Below are positions 15,642-23,576 of a DNA stretch of 23,585 nt, piece after piece; position 1 is the first letter of the stretch, and the number at the start of each line of letters is the position of its first letter. The stretch lies in contig JBFFSQ010000022.1 of assembly GCA_041572275.1 (NCBI GenBank), positions 1 to 23,585 on the forward strand, given 5' to 3'. A program made the position numbers and the translations under genes. The stretch comes from JBFFSQ01 sp041572275. Its GTDB lineage: Bacteria > Pseudomonadota > Gammaproteobacteria > SZUA-229. The notes beneath the pieces were generated by a model. The model made no database searches and was not told where the DNA came from. It saw only the letters and a list, made by a program, of their open reading frames with translations.

Positions 15642-16720
15642 TATCAACGATACCTGCCAGTGAATGGAATGTACTGGCAGGTAATTCCAATCCTTTTGTC
15701 CAGCATGATTTTCTCTTAGCTCTGGAAACAGGAAATTGTCTGCAACCCTATGGCTGGTATCCTCGCTATTTACTTGCCTATGACGATGATGATCATTTAA
15801 TAGGAGCAGCACCAGCTTACATAAAAACCAATTCCTATGGAGAATTTGTATTTGACTGGGCCTGGGCTGATGCCTATAAACGTGCTGGTCTCGAGTATTA
15901 TCCCAAATTAGTCCTTGCCATCCCCTACACACCTGCCACTGGCCCCCGCCTGTTAACAAAACAAACAGCAGTGGCCCAGCAACTGGTCGAATATGCAATC
16001 GAATTCGCCCAACAACAGGGCTTATCATCTGTACATTGGTTATTTAACGAACCCCGTGATTTTCAGATACAACAAAACAATTACTTATTAAGTCGATTTG
16101 ATTACCAGTTTCACTGGCACAATCAAGATTATAATAATTTCGATGACTTTCTTAATCAGTTAAGTTCAAAAAAGCGAAAGAATATTAAGCGAGAGCGCCG
16201 CCGAGTCAGTGATGCCGGAATTAAAATCGAAGTATTAACTGGCTCAGAGTTAACCGAGCAGCAGTGGCAACAAGCCTATGATTTTTACCAGATCACATTC
16301 TTAAAAAAATCCGGTACCGCCACATTAAGTCTGGAGTTTTTTCAGCGAATCGCAGGTAAAGTTGTGGTCTTTTTTGCCCACCACAATAATAGAACTGTGG
16401 CATCAGCCATTTGCATTCGAGGCCAGGAGACGCTCTATGGTCGGCACTGGGGCTGCTTTGAAGATTATGACAGCCTGCATTTTGAACTCTGTTATTACAC
16501 TGGAATTGAATATTGCATTAAACACAGGCTCAGACGATTTGAACCTGGCGCCCAAGGCGAACATAAACTTGCACGTGGTTTTCTACCGCAGAAAACCTGG
16601 TCATCACATTGGGTGGCACATCCTGAGTTCAAAGCAATCTTAGAACAACATTTACAACGGGAAGCTGAAGCAATGGAAGCCTATGGTGTCGAGCTGCGAG
16701 CAGGATCACCATATAAATAA
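15617..16720 (+). CDS. FemAB-like GNAT-fold protein (COG3146 type)
   Basis: A 367-residue protein of the COG3146/DUF482 group, often annotated as peptidoglycan biosynthesis or GNAT N-acetyltransferase and distantly related to FemABX. Seen here: NPFVQHDFLLALE (25-37), GAAPAYIKTNSYGEFVFDWAWADAY (63-87), PYTPATGPRLL (103-113), the basic KKRKNIKRERR (185-195), LYGRHWGC (273-280), and FEPGAQGEHKLARGF (308-322), which is the most characteristic motif. No signal or membrane segment is present, so it is cytosolic. The natural substrate is not established for this family; aminoacyl or acyl transfer is inferred from the fold. It lies 25 bases after trxB. The start ATG lacks a clear Shine-Dalgarno sequence and sits in a predicted hairpin loop. 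After the stop, 67 AT-rich bases separate it from the convergent DUF1353 gene, with no clear terminator. Confidence 0.85.
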   Translation: MKLTTTESLSTIPASEWNVLAGNSNPFVQHDFLLALETGNCLQPYGWYPRYLLAYDDDDHLIGAAPAYIKTNSYGEFVFDWAWADAYKRAGLEYYPKLVLAIPYTPATGPRLLTKQTAVAQQLVEYAIEFAQQQGLSSVHWLFNEPRDFQIQQNNYLLSRFDYQFHWHNQDYNNFDDFLNQLSSKKRKNIKRERRRVSDAGIKIEVLTGSELTEQQWQQAYDFYQITFLKKSGTATLSLEFFQRIAGKVVVFFAHHNNRTVASAICIRGQETLYGRHWGCFEDYDSLHFELCYYTGIEYCIKHRLRRFEPGAQGEHKLARGFLPQKTWSSHWVAHPEFKAILEQHLQREAEAMEAYGVELRAGSPYK

Positions 16721-16787
16721 TATCGAGGATAAAAAATACTAGATGAATTAATATTCAATAGAATTTGATAATTTGACACATAGCTGT

Positions 16788-17174
16788 TCAATCAATATTC
16801 TTTTGCCGATATTCATCCCATGAACAGCTGCCACCCAGGCGTAGAAAAAACCAGCCTGTCCATGCCTGAAAAAGATTAGCATGGTGATCACCCGACAACG
16901 CAAGAATACGCCAGATCCTGTCTGCATGTCGCCGTTTCATGAATCCACTCTGGTATAACCAGTCATGAACAACACCGGCGATATCAACCTTGCTCCATAA
17001 CAAAAACATACGTCCCAAAGCTGGCAAAGTACTAAAATCGGTATAGGTTGCTTCGGGAACAACAAACTCTTCACCATCTACATTAATTATAAAATCACGC
17101 AGTAAAATTCGCCGACCATCTGGCAAACGCTCCGTTTGCAATGCCCCATTTATTATTTTGACTTCAGAGCTCAT
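16788..17174 (-). CDS. DUF1353 family protein
   Basis: A 128-residue protein with the DUF1353 hallmarks: EATYTDFSTLP (41-51; compare TDFASIP in relatives), then VVHDWLYQSG (68-77), then RRHADRIW (81-88) and a hydrophobic C-terminal helix WTGWFFLRLGG (105-115). The conserved D46, H70 and D71 suggest a small metal or hydrolase-like site, but no activity is known to me. Many relatives are in phages; this copy has no phage neighbours. It lies 21 bases after the PDC gene and is probably the last gene of the ClC-PDC-DUF1353 unit. Confidence 0.82.
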   Translation of the reverse strand: MSSEVKIINGALQTERLPDGRRILLRDFIINVDGEEFVVPEATYTDFSTLPALGRMFLLWSKVDIAGVVHDWLYQSGFMKRRHADRIWRILALSGDHHANLFQAWTGWFFLRLGGSCSWDEYRQKNID

Positions 17175-17195
17175 ATTAATTCATCCAGAGAAATA

Positions 17196-18152
17196 TTAGT
17201 CTGTGTTTATTGTGCCAAACCAAAAATCCATACTTTTATCCAGAAACTCATCGTAACGCATATAATGTGAGCCATCACAGGAAAAATTTAGCCCAACCAT
17301 TCCATTGATAATATTTAGAGAGCCAGCACGAAGATATACATTCTCATCAGCAAACCGTAATTTGCGAAACATCTCAAATACTTCCATGACTTTTTCAGGT
17401 GGCACCACAGCACGTTCATGATAAGGTCGCCGTGGATAGGCCAAACAAATATCTGGATCAGTTAATTCATCGATGGTCAATAAGCGATAGACAAATGGAT
17501 CATCAACAAGCCAAATGGTGCCACGACTACTGGAAAAATGAAGCTTGCCATGAAAAACACCGTGCTCGGTAATTAATTCATTCATGATAGGCAATACTTC
17601 GTCCAGACGTGTATCCATTAGACTATCAGCTCGGTGCTGCAGGAAAACCCCACTGCGTATCGCTGGATCGCCCTTAATCTGTCGCCAGTCATTCGTTTCC
17701 TGATAACATTTTTCTGTATGTGGAAGTTCACGTAAATCGTAATCAGTCCCCAGAAAACCAACGAGGCAACCTGACTTATTTCGGATCACTTGAATAGCGG
17801 TCAATGAGGGTCGTTTTTTATTACGACTGATATAGGCATCAGATAATTTAAAATCTGTTGTCCCAACTATGCCCTGCATATATGGACGCTCCATACGCTC
17901 ACGGCCAAAATAACTCGGGTTATGTCCCTTGTGTGTAATATTGTCGGTAATCTGTACGCCATTCGCATCCAGCACGAAAACATGTTTGCAATAGGATATT
18001 TCTGGAAGAGCTCCAGTCAGCAATGCTTCTAATGCTGTGCGATCATTAATCACTTCAGCACAACGAACCGCGAGTTGATGTAACACATCACTTAACAAGC
18101 CTGTTAGCATTACTCGCTGTAATCGGATACTTTCTCGAAGATTTTCGGTCAC
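17196..18152 (-). CDS. PDC (Cache-like) sensor domain protein without output domain
   Basis: A 318-residue protein. After an N-terminal helix (1-45) comes a PDC/Cache-type sensor fold (about 50-150): HVFVLDANGVQITDN (57-71), YFGRERMERPYM (81-92), SDAYISRNKKRPSLTAIQVI (104-123), and LVGFLGTDYDLREL (130-143), ending in the usual GxDxxL strand. The remaining 165 residues match no output domain I recognise: no histidine kinase, GGDEF, EAL, HAMP or chemoreceptor motif. No membrane helix is evident, unusual for PDC sensors, which are normally extracytoplasmic. The GTG start overlaps the ClC stop (GTGA) and has a strong AAGGA site 6 bases before it, so translation is coupled to the chloride transporter. 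A ligand-responsive partner of the transporter is inference only. Confidence 0.8.
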   Translation of the reverse strand: MTENLRESIRLQRVMLTGLLSDVLHQLAVRCAEVINDRTALEALLTGALPEISYCKHVFVLDANGVQITDNITHKGHNPSYFGRERMERPYMQGIVGTTDFKLSDAYISRNKKRPSLTAIQVIRNKSGCLVGFLGTDYDLRELPHTEKCYQETNDWRQIKGDPAIRSGVFLQHRADSLMDTRLDEVLPIMNELITEHGVFHGKLHFSSSRGTIWLVDDPFVYRLLTIDELTDPDICLAYPRRPYHERAVVPPEKVMEVFEMFRKLRFADENVYLRAGSLNIINGMVGLNFSCDGSHYMRYDEFLDKSMDFWFGTINTD

Positions 18153-19477
18153 CTGTCATCCTTCAAAACTTTAGTCTGATTGACATATTTTTTCTTATCA
18201 TCGGGTCTGAAACTATCAGCCAGCGTACAATAAATAGGTGTGGTACAGATCGACTTCGAAATACCCGTCGCAATAAACGCCGTGAGCATTAACGGCAATA
18301 TCAATTCATGTTGATCCGTCATTTCCATCACAATAACAAAAGCAGTAATTGGAGCCTGTACGACACCTGCAAAGTAACCGACCATGCCAAATAAAATCAG
18401 TGCACCATATGGATATGCAGTCAAATATTCCGCAATATGAGCACCCAATCCCGCACCAGTTGCTAACGAAGGTGCAAATATTCCTCCCGGTATACCACTT
18501 AAATATGAAACCACTGTTGCTAGCAGTTTTAAATATCCATAACTGGAATCCAGCTCACTATGACCTGTCACCAGAGACTCCGCTTCCAGATAACCACTGC
18601 CATAACTTACATGTCCGGAATAATAACCAATGATGGCAATACCTAAACCACAAAGAGCTGCAACAACAAAAGGCTTATTATTTCTATAGGGTGCAACCCA
18701 ACGGCTTCCCTTAATTAGCATTAAACTAAAAATTCCACCCAGTACACCACCGACAACACCGCAGACAATGACAGGTAGAATTGCATCAGATAAAGAAATA
18801 ATCGCCGATGTTGAACCAAAATAGGTGTAATCACCCATAATGGCAATAGCTGTAATAGCCGCCACCATGATGGCTGTTAACAACAGTCCACGGGTCCTGA
18901 CTTCAAATGAACGACTGAGTTCTTCAATTCCAAATACCAGCCCTGCCAATGGTGTATTAAATGCCGCGGCAACACCTGCAGCACCACCCGCAAGAATAAG
19001 TACGCGTTCCATATCATAAATTCTAAAACGCACAAAGCGACGCAATGCAAACATAATGGATGCGCCAACATGCACGGTGGGTCCTTCACGACCAATGGAG
19101 GCACCACTTAACAGACCCAGAATACACAACATGACCTTACCAAATGCAATTCTGAGCGACAGTAAAACACCGCGCTCTTTTTCATGGCCCATTTCAAGTG
19201 CTGCCATAACCTGAGGTATGCCACTGCCTTCTGAACCTGGAAATAATTTACGTGTTAACAGCACCACTAACATCAGGCCCAACGGAGATACAACAAAAGG
19301 TAAATATGGTGAAACTTCTGTCATCGAATGAAAAACGTGATTGGCCCATTCGCTGGTCACAGCCATAAAGGTAGCGACCAGCCCAACCACAATGCCACCT
19401 ACTGCGAACGTAAGATGAGCTGTCCAGTCTTTATGGGAGATAAGCCATTTCGAGGAATGTTTTATGTACTCAAGCAT
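18149..19477 (-). CDS. ClC-family chloride transporter
   Basis: A 442-residue ClC protein of the inner membrane with the full set of selectivity segments: GSGIPQ (84-89), GREGP (129-133; gating glutamate E131), GGIFAPSLATGAG (331-343), and PIY (415-417; Y416 aligns with E. coli Y445). FGIEEL (182-187) retains the internal proton glutamate (E186, aligning with E. coli ClcA E203), which argues for Cl-/H+ exchange rather than a pure channel. There is no C-terminal CBS pair; the chain ends in a short charged tail. Length is close to E. coli ClcA (473). The ATG at 19477 has no clear Shine-Dalgarno sequence. It is the first gene of the unit and divergent from aat. I do not assign clcA because the regulatory context differs. 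Confidence 0.93.
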   Translation of the reverse strand: MLEYIKHSSKWLISHKDWTAHLTFAVGGIVVGLVATFMAVTSEWANHVFHSMTEVSPYLPFVVSPLGLMLVVLLTRKLFPGSEGSGIPQVMAALEMGHEKERGVLLSLRIAFGKVMLCILGLLSGASIGREGPTVHVGASIMFALRRFVRFRIYDMERVLILAGGAAGVAAAFNTPLAGLVFGIEELSRSFEVRTRGLLLTAIMVAAITAIAIMGDYTYFGSTSAIISLSDAILPVIVCGVVGGVLGGIFSLMLIKGSRWVAPYRNNKPFVVAALCGLGIAIIGYYSGHVSYGSGYLEAESLVTGHSELDSSYGYLKLLATVVSYLSGIPGGIFAPSLATGAGLGAHIAEYLTAYPYGALILFGMVGYFAGVVQAPITAFVIVMEMTDQHELILPLMLTAFIATGISKSICTTPIYCTLADSFRPDDKKKYVNQTKVLKDDR

Positions 19478-19547
19478 GGGTTTGTTATTGTGTCACGAAA
19501 ATATTAGCCATTATCCAACCAGAGTTTATCTGCAATGTAATAGAAAC

Positions 19548-19569
19548 GGTATACCCTATGAGGTATAAG
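19548..19569. promoter_or_regulatory. palindromic element in the ClC/aat intergenic region
   Basis: The 197-base gap between the ClC gene and aat (19478-19674) holds GGTATACC (19548-19555, a perfect palindrome) followed six bases later by GGTATA (19562-19567), which pairs with TATACC at 19550-19555. TATAAG at 19564-19569 could be a -10 for aat but lacks a fitting -35. A repeated GATAC lies just after, at 19569-19573 and 19575-19579. This could be an operator or chance; the rest of the gap shows nothing clear. Confidence 0.25.
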
Positions 19570-19674
19570 ATACAGATACGATTGCTTCACCTCAGTACTG
19601 AAACTGCTAATTCCAGGCGACTGATTGCTTTGCCAGTATTGATTTAAGTACAGCGGGTCTCGTACACTTCAGAG

Positions 19675-20370
19675 ATGACACAGATCACCTGGCTGGCTGA
19701 TGATCCGAATACAGCCTTTCCTCCCCTTGAGCAGGCATTCATCGAACCCGATGGTCTACTGGCCGCGGGAGGTGATTTATCGCCCGCACGCCTGTTAAAT
19801 GCCTACCGACATGGTATTTTCCCCTGGTACAGTGAAGGCCAACCTATTCTGTGGTGGTCTCCAGACCCACGATGCATCTTGTTTCCGGAAAAACTCAAAA
19901 TTTCACGAAGCCTGCGCAAAACCATGAAAAAACAGGCTTTTGAAATCCACATGGATACTGCATTTACTAAGGTCATGCGTGCCTGCGCAGAATCCCGCCC
20001 CGACCAGCCTGGCACTTGGATAACAGATGACATGCTAAATGCCTATGTACAGATGCATGAACTGGGTTACGCCCACAGTATCGAATGCTGGCAAAATGAT
20101 CACCTGGTCGGTGGGCTCTACGGCATCGCTATTGGACAGGTATTTTTTGGTGAGTCTATGTTCAGCCGGGTCAGTGATGCCTCTAAAGTCGCATTAGTGC
20201 ATTTATGTCAGTATTTAATCGCACACGATTTCAAGCTTATTGACAGCCAGGTTCACAGCGCTCACCTGGAAAGTCTGGGAGCTGAAATGATCCCACGCCA
20301 GGAATTTGCAGCTCTGGTTCAGCAATACACAGCGACTGGTCAATCGCCAGGAAAATGGAAGAAAGAATAA
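19675..20370 (+). CDS. aat: leucyl/phenylalanyl-tRNA--protein transferase
   Basis: Aat adds Leu or Phe from aminoacyl-tRNA to N-terminal Lys or Arg of proteins, making them N-degron substrates for ClpS/ClpAP. The 231-residue product (E. coli 234) carries EPDGLLAAGGDLSPARLLNAYRHGIFPW in the N-terminal third, then WWSPDPRCILFPE, GTWITDDMLNAY, LGYAHSIECW, GGLYGIAIGQVFFGESMFSR, and DSQVHSAHLESLGAE. All are standard family motifs. The ATG at 19675 lacks a strong Shine-Dalgarno sequence. In E. coli aat is close to trxB and clpA; here it is about 4 kb from trxB, with the ClC-PDC-DUF1353 unit and the GNAT gene between. clpS and clpA are not in the window. Confidence 0.97.
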   Translation: MTQITWLADDPNTAFPPLEQAFIEPDGLLAAGGDLSPARLLNAYRHGIFPWYSEGQPILWWSPDPRCILFPEKLKISRSLRKTMKKQAFEIHMDTAFTKVMRACAESRPDQPGTWITDDMLNAYVQMHELGYAHSIECWQNDHLVGGLYGIAIGQVFFGESMFSRVSDASKVALVHLCQYLIAHDFKLIDSQVHSAHLESLGAEMIPRQEFAALVQQYTATGQSPGKWKKE

Positions 20371-20411
20371 AACATCACACCTTGCGATATCGATTCATTT
20401 CATCAGGACAT

Positions 20412-20441
20412 AAAAAAAGCACCTGAATAGGTGCTTTTTTT
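20412..20441. terminator. bidirectional rho-independent terminator between aat and hom
   Basis: A perfect hairpin with 13-base arms: AAAAAAAGCACCT (20412-20424), loop GAAT, AGGTGCTTTTTTT (20429-20441). The GC-rich core GCACCT is flanked by A7 and T7, so it gives a hairpin plus U-tract in both directions. It lies 41 bases after the aat stop and 17 bases after the hom stop, so it can end both convergent transcripts. Confidence 0.92.
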
Positions 20442-20458
20442 ACATATAAAATTTAAAA

Positions 20459-21769
20459 CTAATCGAGGTGCTCCATACGGATTTTAGTGACTTCTCCATC
20501 GATCGCATCCAGAGCTTCGATCTGGGCAATAGCAGCACTCATATTCTTCTCAACAACCACAGACGTTAACAGGATAAGTGGCACACGCGTTTGACCCGAC
20601 AAAGGCTCTTTCTGAATGACGGCCTCAATACTAATGCCCTGATCTGCAAAAATACGAGTCACATCAGCCAGCACTCCGGGTCGATCTTCAGCCAGCATAC
20701 GTAAATAATACGAGGTTTTAAATTCATCTTGAGCCAATACAGGAATATCCAATAAAGAGTCCGGCTGGAATCCTGACAACGCCACACGATGATCCTGATC
20801 TGCATCCATTACGCGAGCCACATCCACCAGATCAGCGACAACAGCTGAAGCTGTAGGTTCGGCACCGGCGCCAGCGCCATAATAAAGCGTTGGACCGACA
20901 GCATCTGCTTTTACCAACACCGCATTCATCACACCATCAACATTGGCAATTAATCGACGCTCAGGAATCAGCGTTGGATGCACACGCATCTCGATGCCGC
21001 TATCGGTTTTACGGGCAATACCCAGATGTTTGATGCGATAACCCAGTTCTTCTGCATATTCCACGTCTTCCGGTGTGATTTTACTGATACCTTCAGTGAA
21101 GGTTTTATCAAACTGTAACTCAATTCCGAATGCCAGTGCGGCTAAAATAGTGAGTTTATGCGCAGCATCGATGCCTTCCACATCAAAGGTCGGATCTGCT
21201 TCGGCATAACCCAGTTCCTGTGCTTCTTTCAGAACATCGGCAAAATCACGCCCCTTATCTTTCATTTCAGTAAGAATGAAATTACCGGTGCCATTGATAA
21301 TACCGGCGATCCATTCAATACGGTTGGCAGCAAGACCTTCGCGCACAGCTTTTATAATTGGAATACCGCCCGCAACTGCAGCTTCATAAGCCACAATCAC
21401 GCCTTTTTCCCGAGCAGCTTTAAAAATCTCATTACCGTGAATAGCAATCAATGCCTTATTAGCTGTCACCACGTGTTTGCCATTTTCTATGGCTTTTAAA
21501 ACTAATTCGCGCGCTGGTGAATAGCCACCAATCAGCTCAACGACTACGTCAACGTCTGGATCATTCACCACATCCTCACCATTTTCGGTGAGTTTAACCT
21601 TCGCAGGATCAAGGATCGTTTGCTGAGCAATATCCCGTGCAGCTGCATGAATAACCTCCAGACTACGCCCTACTCTGCGGGAAATTTCTTCACAGTTTCT
21701 CAACAGAACCTTCGCTGTTCCACCACCAACTGTACCCAAACCCAACAAACCAATCTTGACCGGTTTCAT
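20459..21769 (-). CDS. hom: homoserine dehydrogenase with C-terminal ACT domain
   Basis: Reduces L-aspartate-4-semialdehyde to L-homoserine with NAD(P)H, the branch to threonine and methionine. The 436-residue monofunctional enzyme has the dinucleotide motif GLLGLGTVGGG (7-17), VTANKALIA (101-109; K105 catalytic), GIINGTGNFILTEM (156-169), EADPTFDVEGIDAAHKL (190-206; K205 catalytic), and a C-terminal ACT domain (about 354-430, starting YYLRMLAEDRPGVLADV) that normally mediates threonine feedback inhibition. The ATG at 21769 has GGAG 11 bases upstream. It lies 33 bases after alaC and is likely co-transcribed. thrC, which often follows hom, is absent: a strong terminator follows at once. Confidence 0.97.
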   Translation of the reverse strand: MKPVKIGLLGLGTVGGGTAKVLLRNCEEISRRVGRSLEVIHAAARDIAQQTILDPAKVKLTENGEDVVNDPDVDVVVELIGGYSPARELVLKAIENGKHVVTANKALIAIHGNEIFKAAREKGVIVAYEAAVAGGIPIIKAVREGLAANRIEWIAGIINGTGNFILTEMKDKGRDFADVLKEAQELGYAEADPTFDVEGIDAAHKLTILAALAFGIELQFDKTFTEGISKITPEDVEYAEELGYRIKHLGIARKTDSGIEMRVHPTLIPERRLIANVDGVMNAVLVKADAVGPTLYYGAGAGAEPTASAVVADLVDVARVMDADQDHRVALSGFQPDSLLDIPVLAQDEFKTSYYLRMLAEDRPGVLADVTRIFADQGISIEAVIQKEPLSGQTRVPLILLTSVVVEKNMSAAIAQIEALDAIDGEVTKIRMEHLD

Positions 21770-21802
21770 CTATCTATTATCTCCGATAAGTCTAAAAAGG
21801 AC

Positions 21803-22996
21803 TCAAGCCTTTCTGAACATTTGTTTAATATTGCGTAATGCCTGTCGTGTCCGGTGCTCATTCTCAATCAGACTGAACCGCACATGGTCATCACCATAAT
21901 CACCAAAGCCGATACCCGGAGATACTGCAACCTTGGCTTCTTTTAATAATTTCTTTGAAAATTCCAGTGAACCCAGTTCACGGTATTGTTCCGGGATCTT
22001 CGCCCAGACAAACATGGTCGCCTTTGGCGGCTCTACCTGCCAACCTGCCTCATTCAGTCCATTACATAAGATGTCGCGACGAATTCGATAAGTTTCTCGA
22101 ATCTCATCCACACAATCCTGTGGCCCATCCAGTGCAGTGATCGCAGCAACCTGAATAGGGGTAAACATGCCGTAATCCAGATAGGACTTCATTCGAGCCA
22201 GGGCTGCCACCAGGGTTTTATTGCCACACATAAAACCAACGCGCCAACCGGGCATATTATAGGTCTTCGATAAAGAATAAAACTCCACAGCGACATCTTT
22301 TGCGCCTTCAACCTGTAATATCGAGGGTGATTTGTAGCCATCAAAGACAATTTCGGCATAGGCAATGTCATGCACCACCCAGATTTCATGTTCACGGGCG
22401 ATCGCAACAACTTTTTCAAAAAAATCCAGATCAACACAGGCGCTGGTTGGATTCCCAGGAAAATTCAAAACCAGCATTTTGGGTTTCGGCCAGGAATCTT
22501 TAATGGCTTTTTCCAGCTCTTCAAAGAAATCCACATCTGGCGTCATGGGAACATGGCGGATATCGGCGCCGGCAATCACGAAACCATAGGGATGGATGGG
22601 ATAAGCCGGGTTCGGTACCAGAACGGCATCACCAGGTCCCATAGTGGCCAACGCCAGATGAGCCAGTCCTTCTTTAGAACCAATGGTGACAATAGCCTCA
22701 GTTTCGGGATCTAGCTCAACATCAAAACTTCGACGGTACCAGTTGGTAATTGCCTTGCGCAGACGAGGAATCCCTCTAGACACGGAATAACGATGCGTAT
22801 CACCACGCTGGGCGGCTTCTACCAGTTTATCAACGATATGCTGGGGTGTTGGCTGATCCGGATTACCCATGCCAAAATCAATAATGTCCTCACCCCGTGC
22901 CCTTGCGCTAGCCTTTAATTCATTGACGATATTAAATACATAGGGTGGTAGGCGTTTTATTCTGAGGAATTCGTCTTGCAAGTCAGCACATCTCAA
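21803..22996 (-). CDS. alaC: alanine-synthesising class I/II aminotransferase (AlaC type)
   Basis: A 397-residue fold-type I PLP aminotransferase of the AlaC/YfdZ type, expected to make alanine from pyruvate and glutamate. RIKRLPPYVFNIVNELK (12-28) and GEDIIDFGMGNPD (35-47) match E. coli AlaC closely. NFPGNPT (178-184) supplies the PLP asparagine N182, D210 and Y213 line the ring, SLSKTYNMPGWRVGF (241-255) holds the Schiff-base K244, and R252 follows. The start is taken as TTG at 22996, which gives the same spacing to the RLPPYVFNI motif as in E. coli. A second TTG at 22981 is possible; neither has a strong ribosome binding site. It heads an alaC-hom pair. Confidence 0.92.
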   Translation of the reverse strand: MRCADLQDEFLRIKRLPPYVFNIVNELKASARARGEDIIDFGMGNPDQPTPQHIVDKLVEAAQRGDTHRYSVSRGIPRLRKAITNWYRRSFDVELDPETEAIVTIGSKEGLAHLALATMGPGDAVLVPNPAYPIHPYGFVIAGADIRHVPMTPDVDFFEELEKAIKDSWPKPKMLVLNFPGNPTSACVDLDFFEKVVAIAREHEIWVVHDIAYAEIVFDGYKSPSILQVEGAKDVAVEFYSLSKTYNMPGWRVGFMCGNKTLVAALARMKSYLDYGMFTPIQVAAITALDGPQDCVDEIRETYRIRRDILCNGLNEAGWQVEPPKATMFVWAKIPEQYRELGSLEFSKKLLKEAKVAVSPGIGFGDYGDDHVRFSLIENEHRTRQALRNIKQMFRKA

Positions 22997-23016
22997 AGGT
23001 TTAGAGCAAACTCGGC

Positions 23017-23045
23017 AAGTTACTGATGAAACTGTATGCTGTCAA
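23017..23045 (-). promoter_or_regulatory. candidate sigma-70 promoter of alaC-hom
   Basis: On the minus strand a perfect TTGACA (23040-23045) is followed after 17 bases by TAACTT (23017-23022), a weak -10. Transcription would start near 23010, giving a leader of only about 13 bases before the TTG at 22996 or about 28 before the TTG at 22981. The short leader slightly favours the later start. Confidence 0.45.
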
Positions 23046-23047
23046 CG

Positions 23048-23076
23048 TTTATGAATGATTAAATCCCGGATAGAAT
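23048..23076 (+). promoter_or_regulatory. candidate promoter of the Mth938-like gene
   Basis: TAGAAT (23071-23076, five of six to the -10 consensus) is preceded after 17 bases by TTTATG (23048-23053), a weak -35. It sits in the 187-base gap between divergent alaC and the Mth938-like gene and would leave a leader of about 100 bases. The -35 of the opposite promoter directly adjoins it. Confidence 0.3.
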
Positions 23077-23183
23077 AGAAACTAGACAACGGCATGAAAT
23101 GACTGCTTTTAGACACGATAAACTCATGACAACACGAGATACTGGGCTGCCACCACGAGGCAGGCCCACACAAGAGACACATA

Positions 23184-23576
23184 ATGAAATTCAGCGAAGA
23201 TTACAACCCGAGTGCCAACGTAATCAATGCCTACAGTGACACGGAAATCATCATTAATCGCAGACCCTTTACTCAAAGCCTGATTGTATCGAATTTTGCT
23301 TTGATCGAGGATTGGCCACTACAACATATCGATGAGCTTGGACCTGAACTGTTGCAACCTATGCTGGAGTTGCAGCCGGAAGTTATTCTAATTGGCACCG
23401 GCCAGAACATCCAGTTTCCCCACCCTGGCACCTATGCCTCGGTTATCAACCAGGGTATTGGAATCGAATTCATGGACTCGGGAGCAGCCTGTCGTACTTA
23501 TAACATCCTGCTATCTGAAGAACGCCGGGTAGTGGCAGGCATTGTACTGGGAAGCCTGTTAAGCTCAGCAAGCTGA
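23184..23576 (+). CDS. Mth938-like domain protein (DUF498/Xcc1710 type)
   Basis: A 130-residue small protein of the Mth938-like superfamily, related to mitochondrial complex I assembly factor NDUFAF3; the bacterial function is unknown. Visible features are the N-terminal NVINAYSDTEIIINRRPFTQSLIVS, then VILIGTGQNIQFPHP (residues 68-82; the GTG turn is the core motif) and GIGIEFMDSGAACRTYNILLSEERRVVAGIVLG near the end. Length and layout are complete. The ATG at 23184 has a purine-rich AAGAGA about 7 bases upstream. No partner gene is visible because the window ends nine bases later. Confidence 0.9.
   Translation: MKFSEDYNPSANVINAYSDTEIIINRRPFTQSLIVSNFALIEDWPLQHIDELGPELLQPMLELQPEVILIGTGQNIQFPHPGTYASVINQGIGIEFMDSGAACRTYNILLSEERRVVAGIVLGSLLSSAS

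Noticed and set aside
16721..16787. Possible terminator between the GNAT and DUF1353 genes
   Set aside because: The gap is AT-rich but has no GC-containing stem followed by a T-run.
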